A DNA stretch of 5,663 bases from Coriobacteriales bacterium (GTDB taxonomy: Bacteria > Actinomycetota > Coriobacteriia > Coriobacteriales > JAEZZM01): assembly GCA_029983705.1 (NCBI GenBank), contig JASBYZ010000094.1, positions 1-5,663 on the forward strand, read 5' to 3'. Position numbers and translations under genes: made by a program. The notes beneath the pieces are model-generated. The model had not been told where the DNA came from. It ran no database searches and worked only from the letters and a program-made list of their open reading frames with translations. Shown one piece after another: positions 1-5,663 of the stretch; positions within the stretch are counted from its first letter, which is position 1, and each line of letters begins with the position of its first letter.

Positions 1-1430
1 ATGCGGATGAAACTATTTCTGTTTACACCTTGGGCGATAATGTCTTTGTAGACTTATGCTCAGGCCCACACCTTCCAAGCACCTCACACATTAAGGCATT
101 TAAGCTCCAAAAATTAGCTGGTGCATATTGGAGGGGAGATGCAAGCCAAAAGATGCTTCAAAGGATCTATGGAACTGCATTTTTCTCACAAAAAGAGCTT
201 GACCAATACCTTCAAAATATTGAGGAAGCAGAAAAGCGCGACCACAGAAAACTTGGTAAAGAGCTTGGCATCTATACCATGTTTGAAGAGGCAGGTCCTG
301 GTCTTCCACTCTATCTTCCAAATGGTGCACGCACAATTAGAATCATGCAAGAGTGGCTTAGAAAAGAGCTTTACAGAAGAAACTACGAAGAGGTTATCAC
401 CCCTCACATCTATAAATCAGATGTATGGAAAACCTCAGGTCACTATGATTACTACCATGACAACATGTACTTCTTTACGGTTGATGAGGGAGAGGGCAGA
501 GAGAGCGAGTTTGGCGTAAAGCCTATGAACTGCCCAGGTCACGTTATGCTCTTTAAAAATGACATCCACTCATACAAAGAGATGCCAATTAGATACTTTG
601 AGTTTGGTACCGTATATCGCCATGAGCTCTCTGGTGCAGTACACGGACTCTTTAGAGCACGTGGCTTTACCCAAGACGATGCACACGTATTTTGCACCGA
701 AGACCAACTGGTTGATGAGATTGTAGACATCCTTGATCTGGTAGATAAGATCATGTCTACCTTTGACCTCACCTATTCTGCTGAGATTTCTACTCGTCCA
801 GAAGAGTCTATTGGCTCTGATGAGATGTGGGATCATGCAACCCAAGCCTTATCGGCAGCACTTAAGCGCAAAGGCTTAGGCTACGAGATTAACGAGGGCG
901 ACGGAGCATTTTACGGTCCAAAAATTGACATCAAGGTTAAGGACTCTTTGGGAAGAACCTGGCAGTGCTCAACTATTCAAGTTGACTTTAATTTGCCTGA
1001 GAGATTTGACATCCACTACCGCACCGCCGATAACGGACAGGCTCGTCCATACATGCTTCACCGCGCAATCTTTGGTTCAATCGAGAGATTCTTAGGTATC
1101 TTGATTGAGCACTATGCAGGAGCACTTCCACTGTGGCTTTCAGCAACTCAGGTTGAGATTATCCCAATTGCAGATAGACACCTTGAGTACGCAAATGAGC
1201 TTGCTAAAGAGCTTAGAGCTGTAGGCGGACGTGTACATGTAGCTGCTCAAAATGAGCCTATGCGTGTAAAGATTGCTAAAGCACAAGAACAAAAGATTCC
1301 ATACATGCTTGTTGTGGGCGATAAGGAAGTTGAAAACCACACTGCAAGCATTCGTGAAAGACACGAAGGTGACCTTGGTACCAAGTCAATTGATGAGATT
1401 GTAGCTAAGATTGCTGTGGCTCAGGTGTAA
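1..1430 (+). CDS. thrS: Threonine--tRNA ligase, 5'-truncated by window edge
   Basis: Charges tRNA-Thr with threonine in the cytoplasm. The frame is open from base 3 with no real start, so the N-terminal TGS domain and most of the editing domain lie upstream; about 475 codons of a family length near 580-640 are present. The end of the tRNA_SAD editing domain shows VDLCSGPH, with Cys at 57-59 and His at 69-71, the pair known from E. coli as C182/H186. The class II core follows. Zinc ligands are Cys of MNCPGH (531-533), His of QDDAH (684-686) and His of LHRAIFG (1059-1061). Motif 2 Arg is in YRHE (618-620), and motif 3 is GSIERF with Arg at 1086-1088. The anticodon-binding domain runs from about 1128 to the stop, with PYMLVVGDKEVEN near its end. 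All these motifs look intact. A TTG at 30 is internal, not the start. The TAA stop abuts the ATG of the next gene. Confidence 0.97.
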   Translation, partial: ADETISVYTLGDNVFVDLCSGPHLPSTSHIKAFKLQKLAGAYWRGDASQKMLQRIYGTAFFSQKELDQYLQNIEEAEKRDHRKLGKELGIYTMFEEAGPGLPLYLPNGARTIRIMQEWLRKELYRRNYEEVITPHIYKSDVWKTSGHYDYYHDNMYFFTVDEGEGRESEFGVKPMNCPGHVMLFKNDIHSYKEMPIRYFEFGTVYRHELSGAVHGLFRARGFTQDDAHVFCTEDQLVDEIVDILDLVDKIMSTFDLTYSAEISTRPEESIGSDEMWDHATQALSAALKRKGLGYEINEGDGAFYGPKIDIKVKDSLGRTWQCSTIQVDFNLPERFDIHYRTADNGQARPYMLHRAIFGSIERFLGILIEHYAGALPLWLSATQVEIIPIADRHLEYANELAKELRAVGGRVHVAAQNEPMRVKIAKAQEQKIPYMLVVGDKEVENHTASIRERHEGDLGTKSIDEIVAKIAVAQV

Positions 1431-2279
1431 ATGAAAAAGCTTTTGCAGGATAGAAACTTTAATACCATAGCACTTCACAGACCCACCTTTGGTGGGTCTG
1501 ATGCTTTGGGGCTTGAGAGTTTTTCTGGACTCTACCTTCAAAAATACTGCTACCTCTTTGAGAGCTTAAAGGAGGCTCAGTCTGAACTCTTAGTGCTTAA
1601 AGAGGTAGAGCTTTTTGAGCCTGAGGCCTTTTACGTGGGAGATATTAAGGCGCTTGCTGCCGCAGCTCACACAGATCAAAAGCGCTTTGCTTATAACAAC
1701 AGCATCTTTGGCCCTGCCCTGGTAAATCCCTTTAAGTGGGGAGCAAATATTGTACTCGATTGCCTACTTGGCTACGGCATTGTATCTGCGAATAGCCCGC
1801 TTGAGCTAGGACGTGAGCTTTCAAGGAGCGCTCAAAGAAATATTAAGCTTGAATGTTTAGAGATGCAAACGCTTAAGCTTTCAAGGTTTGAGCAGTCTGA
1901 TAACGCAAAGATTGTCTCCTCATACCTCTATGCTCACCCAAAGACTTTATCGCTCAAATCCGGCTGGCATATGCCAGATGAGAAGCGCGCCTTGGCACAA
2001 AAATACTCACCCCAAGGATATGCACCCCTTATTGAACTTGAAGTGAGCAGCACCATTAACTTTGAGAAGGTAAAAGACGAACTGAACCTTATTGAGGTTC
2101 AAGCGTATGACATGCAAGATATAAGCGCGGGCAAAATAGGACAAATTATTGCGAGCAAAAAGACTTTCCTGCTCTATAATACTTATCAACATCTTTCTAA
2201 CAGTTCAAAACTATACTTATTTATAGGTATAGAGTTTATTGACGATATCATTGATGAGCTAGAAAATTTACTTGCATAA
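1431..2279 (+). CDS. Probable shortened, catalytically dead Cys/Met-metabolism PLP-enzyme-like protein (function unknown)
   Basis: Soluble protein of 282 residues with no signal peptide or membrane segment. By eye it follows the Cys/Met-metabolism PLP family (PF01053): NTIALH (11-16) matches the N-terminal N-T-x-A-L-H; residues 34-53 resemble the following Y-Q-T-x-S-Y-V-F region; DIKALAAAAH (71-80) and FGPALVNPFKWGANIV (93-108) match the strand-helix leading to the Schiff-base lysine; CLEMQTLKL, NAKIVSSYLYAHP and GYAPLIELEV match the C-terminal domain; LYLFIGIEFIDDIIDELENLL matches the closing R-L-S-V-G-I-E segment. Active members have about 380-430 residues; roughly 100 are missing between about 55 and 68. 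Expected Asp, Lys and Arg are Asn89, Gly114 and Tyr262, so PLP catalysis looks impossible. ATG 1431 is favoured because NTIALH lies at the family's usual distance from the start. The only SD-like bases (AGGTG, 1423-1427) are 3 nt away, suggesting coupling to thrS. CDS confidence is high; family assignment about 0.75; role unknown. Confidence 0.85.
   Translation: MKKLLQDRNFNTIALHRPTFGGSDALGLESFSGLYLQKYCYLFESLKEAQSELLVLKEVELFEPEAFYVGDIKALAAAAHTDQKRFAYNNSIFGPALVNPFKWGANIVLDCLLGYGIVSANSPLELGRELSRSAQRNIKLECLEMQTLKLSRFEQSDNAKIVSSYLYAHPKTLSLKSGWHMPDEKRALAQKYSPQGYAPLIELEVSSTINFEKVKDELNLIEVQAYDMQDISAGKIGQIIASKKTFLLYNTYQHLSNSSKLYLFIGIEFIDDIIDELENLLA
1478..1500 (+). repeat. Perfect 10-bp inverted repeat (strong RNA hairpin) inside the start of the gene at 1431
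   Basis: CAGACCCACC (1478-1487) and GGTGGGTCTG (1491-1500) are exact reverse complements separated by TTT, giving a GC-rich 10-bp stem with a 3-nt loop. It begins 48 nt after the thrS stop and lies in codons 16-24 of the following gene. Neither strand has a T-run after the stem, so it does not look like a working intrinsic terminator. It could slow ribosomes, protect the 3' end of a processed thrS message, or be a terminator remnant that was captured as coding sequence; the bases alone cannot decide. Confidence 0.7.
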
Positions 2280-2280
2280 A

Positions 2281-2287
2281 AAGGAGG
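2281..2287 (+). promoter_or_regulatory. Shine-Dalgarno site fixing the GTG start of the cardiolipin synthase gene
   Basis: AAGGAGG lies immediately after the stop of the preceding gene (2277-2279) and 5 nt before GTG at 2293. This near-perfect anti-16S match selects GTG 2293 over the in-frame TTG at 2272. The TTG lies upstream of the SD and would overlap the previous gene. Confidence 0.9.
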
Positions 2288-2292
2288 AACGC

Positions 2293-3843
2293 GTGCTTAA
2301 ATTTTTATATAAATTTGTGCAAACGCGCGTGTTTGTTCTTATATTGCTCTTGCTCGTACAAGTTTTAATAGCTGTATTTTTATTTGTTAAGGCACAGGAA
2401 GCTATTCCCTTTTTGCTTCCGCTCTCTTATGCATTTTCAATCTTTATGGTTGCCTGGATTTTATCCAGAGACATGCATACCACCTACAAGCTTGCTTGGA
2501 TCGTTCCAATTTTACTGCTGCCAATTTTTGGTGGACTGTTTTACCTCTTATTTGGTACACACGGATTTAAAAAGCGTAAGCTCTTAGACCGCTTTGAGCC
2601 ATATTTGCAATCCAACTCAAGCCAAAGAATTATTCAGGATAAAAATGCACTTAAGGCACTAAAAGACGAGAGTGAAGATGCCTATCTTCAGGCAAGATAC
2701 CTCTTTAACACCATAGATGCGCCGGTATACACCAGGACTCAAACCCAGTACTACAAGAGTGGTGAAGAGTTTTACGAGTGCTTTATGCAGGATATAAAGC
2801 AGGCTAAAAAGTACATCTTCATAGAGTTTTTCATCATCGAAGAGGGCGTTATGCTAAACCCTATGCTCGATATCTTAGAGCAAAAAGCTAAAGAGGGCTT
2901 AGACGTTCGCATTATGTATGATGATGTGGGAACTGCTTTGCGGGTATCGCCAAACTTTTTTAGAGAACTTGAAGATCGCGGCATTAAGGCTGCTGTCTTT
3001 AACGCAAAGGGCCTAAAGCTCTCATTTGTGCTCAACAACAGAGACCACCGAAAGATTTGCGTAATTGACGGCGTGATTGCCTACACTGGTGGCTGTAATA
3101 TTGCCGATGAGTACATTAACGCTATCTCTCCTTATGGCTACTGGAAAGATACTATGGTTCGTCTTGAGGGGGATGCTGCCTGGGGCTTTTTAACCCTCTT
3201 TCACGAGATGTGGACCTTTGCAAAAGGTGATATTGAAGAGCACCAACTTGATTTTGCGCCAGAGTTTAAGCGTATTGAGCATATTGAGTCAGATGGTTTT
3301 GTCCTTCCTTTTGGAGACGCCTCGCCCCTTGACGGAATCGCAAGTGGTAAGTACACCTACCTAAACGCGATTCAGGATGCTCGTGAATCCATCCTTATTA
3401 CCACGCCTTATCTGGTACTTGATTCAGAGATTGTCTCAGCACTTAAAATATCTGCCGAGATGGGCATAGACGTTCGCATTATAACCCCAGGCATTCCAGA
3501 TAAGTGGTATGTATTTGCCGTAACGCGTGCAAACTACACCGAGCTCTTAAAATCTGGCGTAAAGATTTACGAGTACAGCCCTGGCTTTATTCATGCTAAG
3601 TCAATGGTTGTCGATAATAAAATAGGCATTGTGGGAACTGTAAACTTTGATTACAGAAGTTTCTATCTACACTTTGAGTGTGGCGTATGGATGTATAACT
3701 CAAAAGCGGTGCACCAATGCTATGAGGATTTGCTTGAAACTTGTGAAGTATCTAAGCAAATTAGTTTAAATGAGCAACTAAATACTCCAGTTCCCGTAAG
3801 AATAGGAAGATCAATCCTTTCAATTTTTGCCCCACTCATGTAA
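2293..3843 (+). CDS. cls: Cardiolipin synthase-type phospholipase D protein
   Basis: Membrane enzyme that most likely joins two phosphatidylglycerol molecules into cardiolipin and glycerol at the inner face of the membrane. From GTG 2293 it is 516 residues, close to the family's usual 480-510. Three hydrophobic segments, about 13-32, 38-57 and 66-88, form the N-terminal anchor; the third ends in FYLLFG, as is typical before the catalytic part. Two HxKx4D motifs are intact: HRKICVID (H252, K254, D259), followed by the expected TGGCNIADEY, and HAKSMVVD (H434, K436, D441), followed by GTVNFDYRSF. Both halves needed for one composite active site are therefore present. It starts 13 nt after the previous stop, so it is probably in the same transcript. 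Exact substrate cannot be read from sequence: phosphatidylethanolamine or other polar-lipid use by relatives is known, so the assignment is to the family with cardiolipin synthesis as the best guess. Confidence 0.93.
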   Translation: MLKFLYKFVQTRVFVLILLLLVQVLIAVFLFVKAQEAIPFLLPLSYAFSIFMVAWILSRDMHTTYKLAWIVPILLLPIFGGLFYLLFGTHGFKKRKLLDRFEPYLQSNSSQRIIQDKNALKALKDESEDAYLQARYLFNTIDAPVYTRTQTQYYKSGEEFYECFMQDIKQAKKYIFIEFFIIEEGVMLNPMLDILEQKAKEGLDVRIMYDDVGTALRVSPNFFRELEDRGIKAAVFNAKGLKLSFVLNNRDHRKICVIDGVIAYTGGCNIADEYINAISPYGYWKDTMVRLEGDAAWGFLTLFHEMWTFAKGDIEEHQLDFAPEFKRIEHIESDGFVLPFGDASPLDGIASGKYTYLNAIQDARESILITTPYLVLDSEIVSALKISAEMGIDVRIITPGIPDKWYVFAVTRANYTELLKSGVKIYEYSPGFIHAKSMVVDNKIGIVGTVNFDYRSFYLHFECGVWMYNSKAVHQCYEDLLETCEVSKQISLNEQLNTPVPVRIGRSILSIFAPLM

Positions 3844-3856
3844 GTTAGAATAGTTT

Positions 3857-3862
3857 TATAAA
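3857..3862 (+). promoter_or_regulatory. Possible weak -10 element ahead of mntP
   Basis: TATAAA sits in an AT-rich 39-nt gap between cls and mntP, 20 nt before the mntP GTG. No convincing -35 hexamer is found about 17 nt upstream (bases 3834-3839 read ACTCAT). The gap is too short for a manganese-sensing yybP-ykoY riboswitch, and no terminator is visible, so mntP may simply be read through from cls. Treat this as a weak candidate only. Confidence 0.2.
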
Positions 3863-3872
3863 TATTTAACGT

Positions 3873-3877
3873 GGGAG
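3873..3877 (+). promoter_or_regulatory. Shine-Dalgarno site deciding the mntP start
   Basis: GGGAG is followed 5 nt later by GTG 3883. An upstream in-frame GTG at 3871 overlaps this site and has no good SD of its own. Starting at 3883 also places the conserved first-helix Asp at residue 16, the same number as in E. coli MntP. Confidence 0.75.
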
Positions 3878-3882
3878 TTAGT

Positions 3883-4443
3883 GTGGAATTTGTTACGCTC
3901 ATTTTGTTAAGCGTAAGTTTAGCTATGGATGCCATGGCGGTTACTCTGTCAAATGCCCTTTGTTATCCCAATCTACCTCAGTTTAAGAAAATTATGATTC
4001 CTGTAAGTTTTGGAATCTTTCAGATGCTTATGCCAGTCATTGGTTACTACCTTGGAAGCATCTTTACTGATTTTCTACTTAGATACTCTGATGTGGTAGT
4101 GCTCATTGTCCTTGGCTACCTAGGTATTCGCATGATTATAGAGGGAGTACAAGAGCTTAAAACACCAGGGGGTTGTGAGTATCATGAAGATGCACTTGCC
4201 TGGAAGACAATTATGGCACAAGCAGTTGCCACCTCAATTGACGCCCTGGCTATTGGCGTCTCTTTTGCAGCCCTTAACACAGGAATCTGGGGTCCAGCTG
4301 CAATTATTGGAATAATTACTGCAATTATATGCGCTTTTGCACTACAGCTTGGTTCTAAGCTTGGACAGCATTTTGGATCTTGGGCCCAAATATTGGGTGG
4401 AATTATCCTTATTCTTATTGGCTTAAAAACAATTCTATTGTAA
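3883..4443 (+). CDS. mntP: Manganese efflux pump MntP
   Basis: Inner-membrane exporter that lowers cytoplasmic Mn2+ (MntP family, formerly DUF204/YebN). The 186 residues match the E. coli length of 188. The internal repeat of the family is visible: SLAMDAMAV with D16 in helix 1 and ATSIDALAIGVS with D120 in the second half, the two acidic membrane positions expected for ion transport. Other family blocks are FGIFQMLMPVIGYYLG (44-58) and LGGIILILIGLKTILL at the C-terminus. About six hydrophobic helices can be drawn: near 3-25, 38-60, 70-88, 108-131, 136-156 and 168-186. A short hydrophilic loop, LKTPGGCEYHED, lies in the middle. GTG 3883 is chosen for its SD and the position of D16. It stands between cls and the ruv genes with no obvious functional link to either. 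No Mn-responsive element is seen upstream. Confidence 0.93.
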   Translation: MEFVTLILLSVSLAMDAMAVTLSNALCYPNLPQFKKIMIPVSFGIFQMLMPVIGYYLGSIFTDFLLRYSDVVVLIVLGYLGIRMIIEGVQELKTPGGCEYHEDALAWKTIMAQAVATSIDALAIGVSFAALNTGIWGPAAIIGIITAIICAFALQLGSKLGQHFGSWAQILGGIILILIGLKTILL

Positions 4444-4446
4444 TAT

Positions 4447-4460
4447 AGAACAAACGTTCT
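4447..4460 (+). promoter_or_regulatory. LexA (SOS) operator upstream of ruvCAB
   Basis: AGAACAAACGTTCT contains the exact Gram-positive LexA half-sites GAAC (4448-4451) and GTTC (4456-4459) with the required 4-nt spacer, plus symmetric A/T flanks. It ends 29 nt before the ruvC TTG, in the only sizeable gap ahead of the ruv genes. The AT-rich stretch TTATATATTTTG (4464-4475) just downstream could hold the -10 element, and TTGTAA (4438-4443) could serve as a -35, but with a long 20-nt spacer. Either way the operator would overlap the promoter and block it. Induction of ruvCAB by DNA damage is inferred from this site and from known LexA control of ruv genes in other bacteria. Confidence 0.85.
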
Positions 4461-4489
4461 AGCTTATATATTTTGAATGGGGATAGAGT

Positions 4490-4987
4490 TTGATCATTTT
4501 AGGCATAGACCCAGGCCTTGCCAATACCGGTTGGGGCATCATAGAAACCAGGTCAGGGCGCTACCGTGCTCATGCCTATGGTTGCATTCAAACTCATAAG
4601 TCAACAGATTTAGCGTGGCGCCTCAAGCAAATTTATGATGAACTCAATCAGGTAATAGAAAAATATCAACCTCGTGAAGTAGCTATAGAAAAAATCTTCT
4701 TTGGGGAAAACGCAAAAAGTGCTATGGCAACAGGTCAAGCGCGCGGTGCAGCTTTGGTGGCTTGTGCAGGGTGTGGGCTTGAAATGGGAGAGTATACCCC
4801 GTTACAAATTAAGCAGGCAGTTGTTGGTACAGGTAGTGCAGATAAGGCGCAGGTTCGTGAGCTCTTAAAGCTCGATCACATTCCAAAACCTGACCACTGC
4901 GCTGATGCCTTGGCTGCTGCAATTTGTCACGCGCACTTAAGGCGCTATCATCAACTTAAAAGAGATTATGAGCAATTACATAGATAG
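4490..4987 (+). CDS. ruvC: Holliday junction endonuclease RuvC
   Basis: Dimeric nuclease that makes paired nicks in Holliday junctions brought to it by RuvAB, ending recombinational repair. The 165 residues are of normal family length. The RNase H-like active site is complete: D7 in LGIDPGLANTG, E67 in VAIEKIFFG, and H136 and D139 in PDHCADALAAAICH. The third acid, Asp138 in E. coli, is replaced by His in the PDHxADAL arrangement, as I recall for Thermus RuvC (H143/D146), so this is a normal variant rather than damage. The conserved NAKSAMATGQARGAAL helix (74-89) and the YTPLQIKQAVVGTGSADKAQV block (102-122) are present. The TTG start is supported by family alignment (MIILGIDPG at residue 1) and by GGGGA at 4479-4483, 6 nt upstream. 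First gene of the LexA-box operon; ruvA follows after 13 nt. Confidence 0.97.
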   Translation: MIILGIDPGLANTGWGIIETRSGRYRAHAYGCIQTHKSTDLAWRLKQIYDELNQVIEKYQPREVAIEKIFFGENAKSAMATGQARGAALVACAGCGLEMGEYTPLQIKQAVVGTGSADKAQVRELLKLDHIPKPDHCADALAAAICHAHLRRYHQLKRDYEQLHR

Positions 4988-5000
4988 GCGGTAAGTAGAC

Positions 5001-5615
5001 TTGATTGTATCTATTAGAGGGACTCTTTTAGAGCGCGATATGTCAAGCTGCGTTATAGAGGCAGCAGGTGTGGGCTACGGTCTGGGCGTTTCTGCCAATA
5101 CTGCCGCCCAACTTGGAGAGCTTGGTCAAGAGATTATGCTCTACACCTACTTGCAGGTACGAGAGGATGCGCAGCTGCTCTATGGCTTTATAAGTAAAGA
5201 GGAGCGCCACACCTTTGAAAAACTTATTGGGGTAAGTGGTATTGGTCCAAAGGTGGCCTTAGCTATACTTTCTACCTATACTCCTCAAGAGCTTGTACAC
5301 ATCATTATTGATGCAGATGATAAGCGGATGTCACAGGTACCAGGAGTTGGTAAAAAGACTGCTTCTCGTATTATTTTAGAGCTTAAAAGCGTGTTTGAGA
5401 AAGATCCGGACTTTTCACAAGTTATCATGAATCATAACTTGGGAATGGATCAAATTCCTCAGAGTGCCTCGGCACTTTCTGAGGCTGTTCAAGCCTTACT
5501 CTCTATGGGTTTTGTTGAAGAAGAAGCTGAGCTTGCTCTTAAGGGATATGATGGTAAGCAGGATGATGTGGCAGCAACACTGCAGTATGCGCTTAAGAGA
5601 TTAGGCAGGTCATAG
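5001..5615 (+). CDS. ruvA: Holliday junction DNA helicase subunit RuvA
   Basis: Tetrameric protein that holds the four arms of a Holliday junction in a square and loads RuvB motors for branch migration. The 204 residues equal the usual length. Domain I (OB fold, 1-63) begins MIVSIRGTLL and carries the acidic-pin residues E55-D56 in VREDAQLLYGF, at the same numbers as in E. coli. Domain II (about 64-130) has two helix-hairpin-helix motifs, GVSGIGPKVALAIL and VPGVGKKTASRIILEL, which grip the DNA backbone. A poorly conserved linker (about 132-156) leads to domain III (157-204), SEAVQALLSMGF...AATLQYALKRLG, the RuvB-binding part. TTG 5001 fits the family N-terminus and has AGGCGG (4986-4991) 9 nt upstream. 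It lies 13 nt after ruvC and 3 nt before ruvB, so it is translated from the same message. Confidence 0.97.
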   Translation: MIVSIRGTLLERDMSSCVIEAAGVGYGLGVSANTAAQLGELGQEIMLYTYLQVREDAQLLYGFISKEERHTFEKLIGVSGIGPKVALAILSTYTPQELVHIIIDADDKRMSQVPGVGKKTASRIILELKSVFEKDPDFSQVIMNHNLGMDQIPQSASALSEAVQALLSMGFVEEEAELALKGYDGKQDDVAATLQYALKRLGRS

Positions 5616-5618
5616 TTT

Positions 5619-5663
5619 ATGAGTATATGGGAAGCTGATGATTCAGTTGATATGTGGGAAGAC
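5619..5663 (+). CDS. ruvB: Probable start of RuvB, the branch-migration ATPase (3' truncated by window edge)
   Basis: ATG 5619 opens a frame of 15 codons, MSIWEADDSVDMWED, that runs off the window. It starts 3 nt after the ruvA stop, with an AGG (5607-5609) 9 nt upstream as a weak SD. The acidic, poorly conserved leader resembles the N-terminal extensions seen before the Walker-type AAA+ core in actinobacterial RuvB proteins. No catalytic motif is inside the window, so the assignment rests on the usual ruvC-ruvA-ruvB order and the tight spacing. Confidence 0.8.
   Translation, partial: MSIWEADDSVDMWED

Noticed and set aside
100..336. Minus-strand open frames opposite thrS, and similar ones opposite the later genes
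   Set aside because: They are antisense to well-supported conserved genes, show no recognisable protein motifs or ribosome sites, and are explained by the codon pattern of the + strand.
1568..1575. AAAGGAGG resembling a strong Shine-Dalgarno site inside the gene at 1431
   Set aside because: The nearest in-frame start candidate (GTG 1593) is 17 nt away, and the family match begins upstream of it; this is just Lys-Glu coding sequence.
2083..2101. Inverted repeat TGAACCT / AGGTTCA with a 5-nt loop
   Set aside because: The stem is only 7 bp, lies within coding sequence and has no T-run; the GAAC/GTTC halves are 9 nt apart rather than 4, so it is not a LexA box. Chance is likely.
2211..2232. Inverted repeat CTATAC / GTATAG near the end of the gene at 1431
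   Set aside because: A weak AT-rich 6-bp stem with a 10-nt loop inside conserved coding sequence.
2272..2292. Upstream in-frame TTG (2272) as the start of the cardiolipin synthase gene
   Set aside because: It lies before the strong AAGGAGG site and overlaps the previous gene; GTG 2293 is correctly spaced from that site.
3871..3882. GTG 3871 as the mntP start
   Set aside because: It overlaps the SD-like GGGAG used by GTG 3883, and would shift the conserved helix-1 Asp from residue 16 to 20.

Overview
The window is a compact stretch of bacterial chromosome with every gene on the + strand: the 3' part of thrS, an unnamed gene (1431-2279), a cardiolipin-synthase-type gene (2293-3843), mntP (3883-4443), ruvC (4490-4987), ruvA (5001-5615) and the first 15 codons of probable ruvB (5619 to the window end). 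Intergenic gaps run from 0 to 46 bases, so no stretch over 300 bases lacks a gene. I see no tRNA or rRNA gene, CRISPR array, insertion sequence or prophage.

Organism: moderate base composition, frequent GTG/TTG starts with good Shine-Dalgarno sequences, and a GAAC-N4-GTTC LexA box point to a Gram-positive-type bacterium. The two-HKD synthase with N-terminal membrane helices, MntP and the MSIWEADD... RuvB start would fit a lower-GC member of the Coriobacteriia (Atopobiaceae-like). That placement is an inference of modest confidence, made without any database search.

Layout and logic: 1-2279 holds a housekeeping aminoacyl-tRNA synthetase gene whose stop codon directly abuts the ATG of the unnamed gene. 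2293-4443 encodes two membrane proteins, one for phospholipid synthesis and one for manganese export. 4444-5663 is the Holliday-junction resolution operon ruvC-ruvA-ruvB. It is preceded in the mntP-ruvC gap by a perfect-core LexA operator, so it is probably a separately induced SOS unit.

The most unusual item is the unnamed gene. Read against the Cys/Met-metabolism PLP enzymes (O-acetylhomoserine sulfhydrylase / cystathionine synthase and lyase family), its 282 residues follow the family from the N-terminal N-T-x-A-L-H signature to the C-terminal x-G-I-E-x-x-x-D-x-x-x-x-L segment. About 100 residues that normally carry the PLP-phosphate loop are missing. The three key positions still alignable (cofactor Asp, Schiff-base Lys, substrate-carboxylate Arg) read Asn, Gly and Tyr. 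It therefore looks like a shortened pseudoenzyme kept in an open frame. A perfect 10-bp hairpin lies inside its first 25 codons. The alignment is by eye from memory of the family and needs a profile search.
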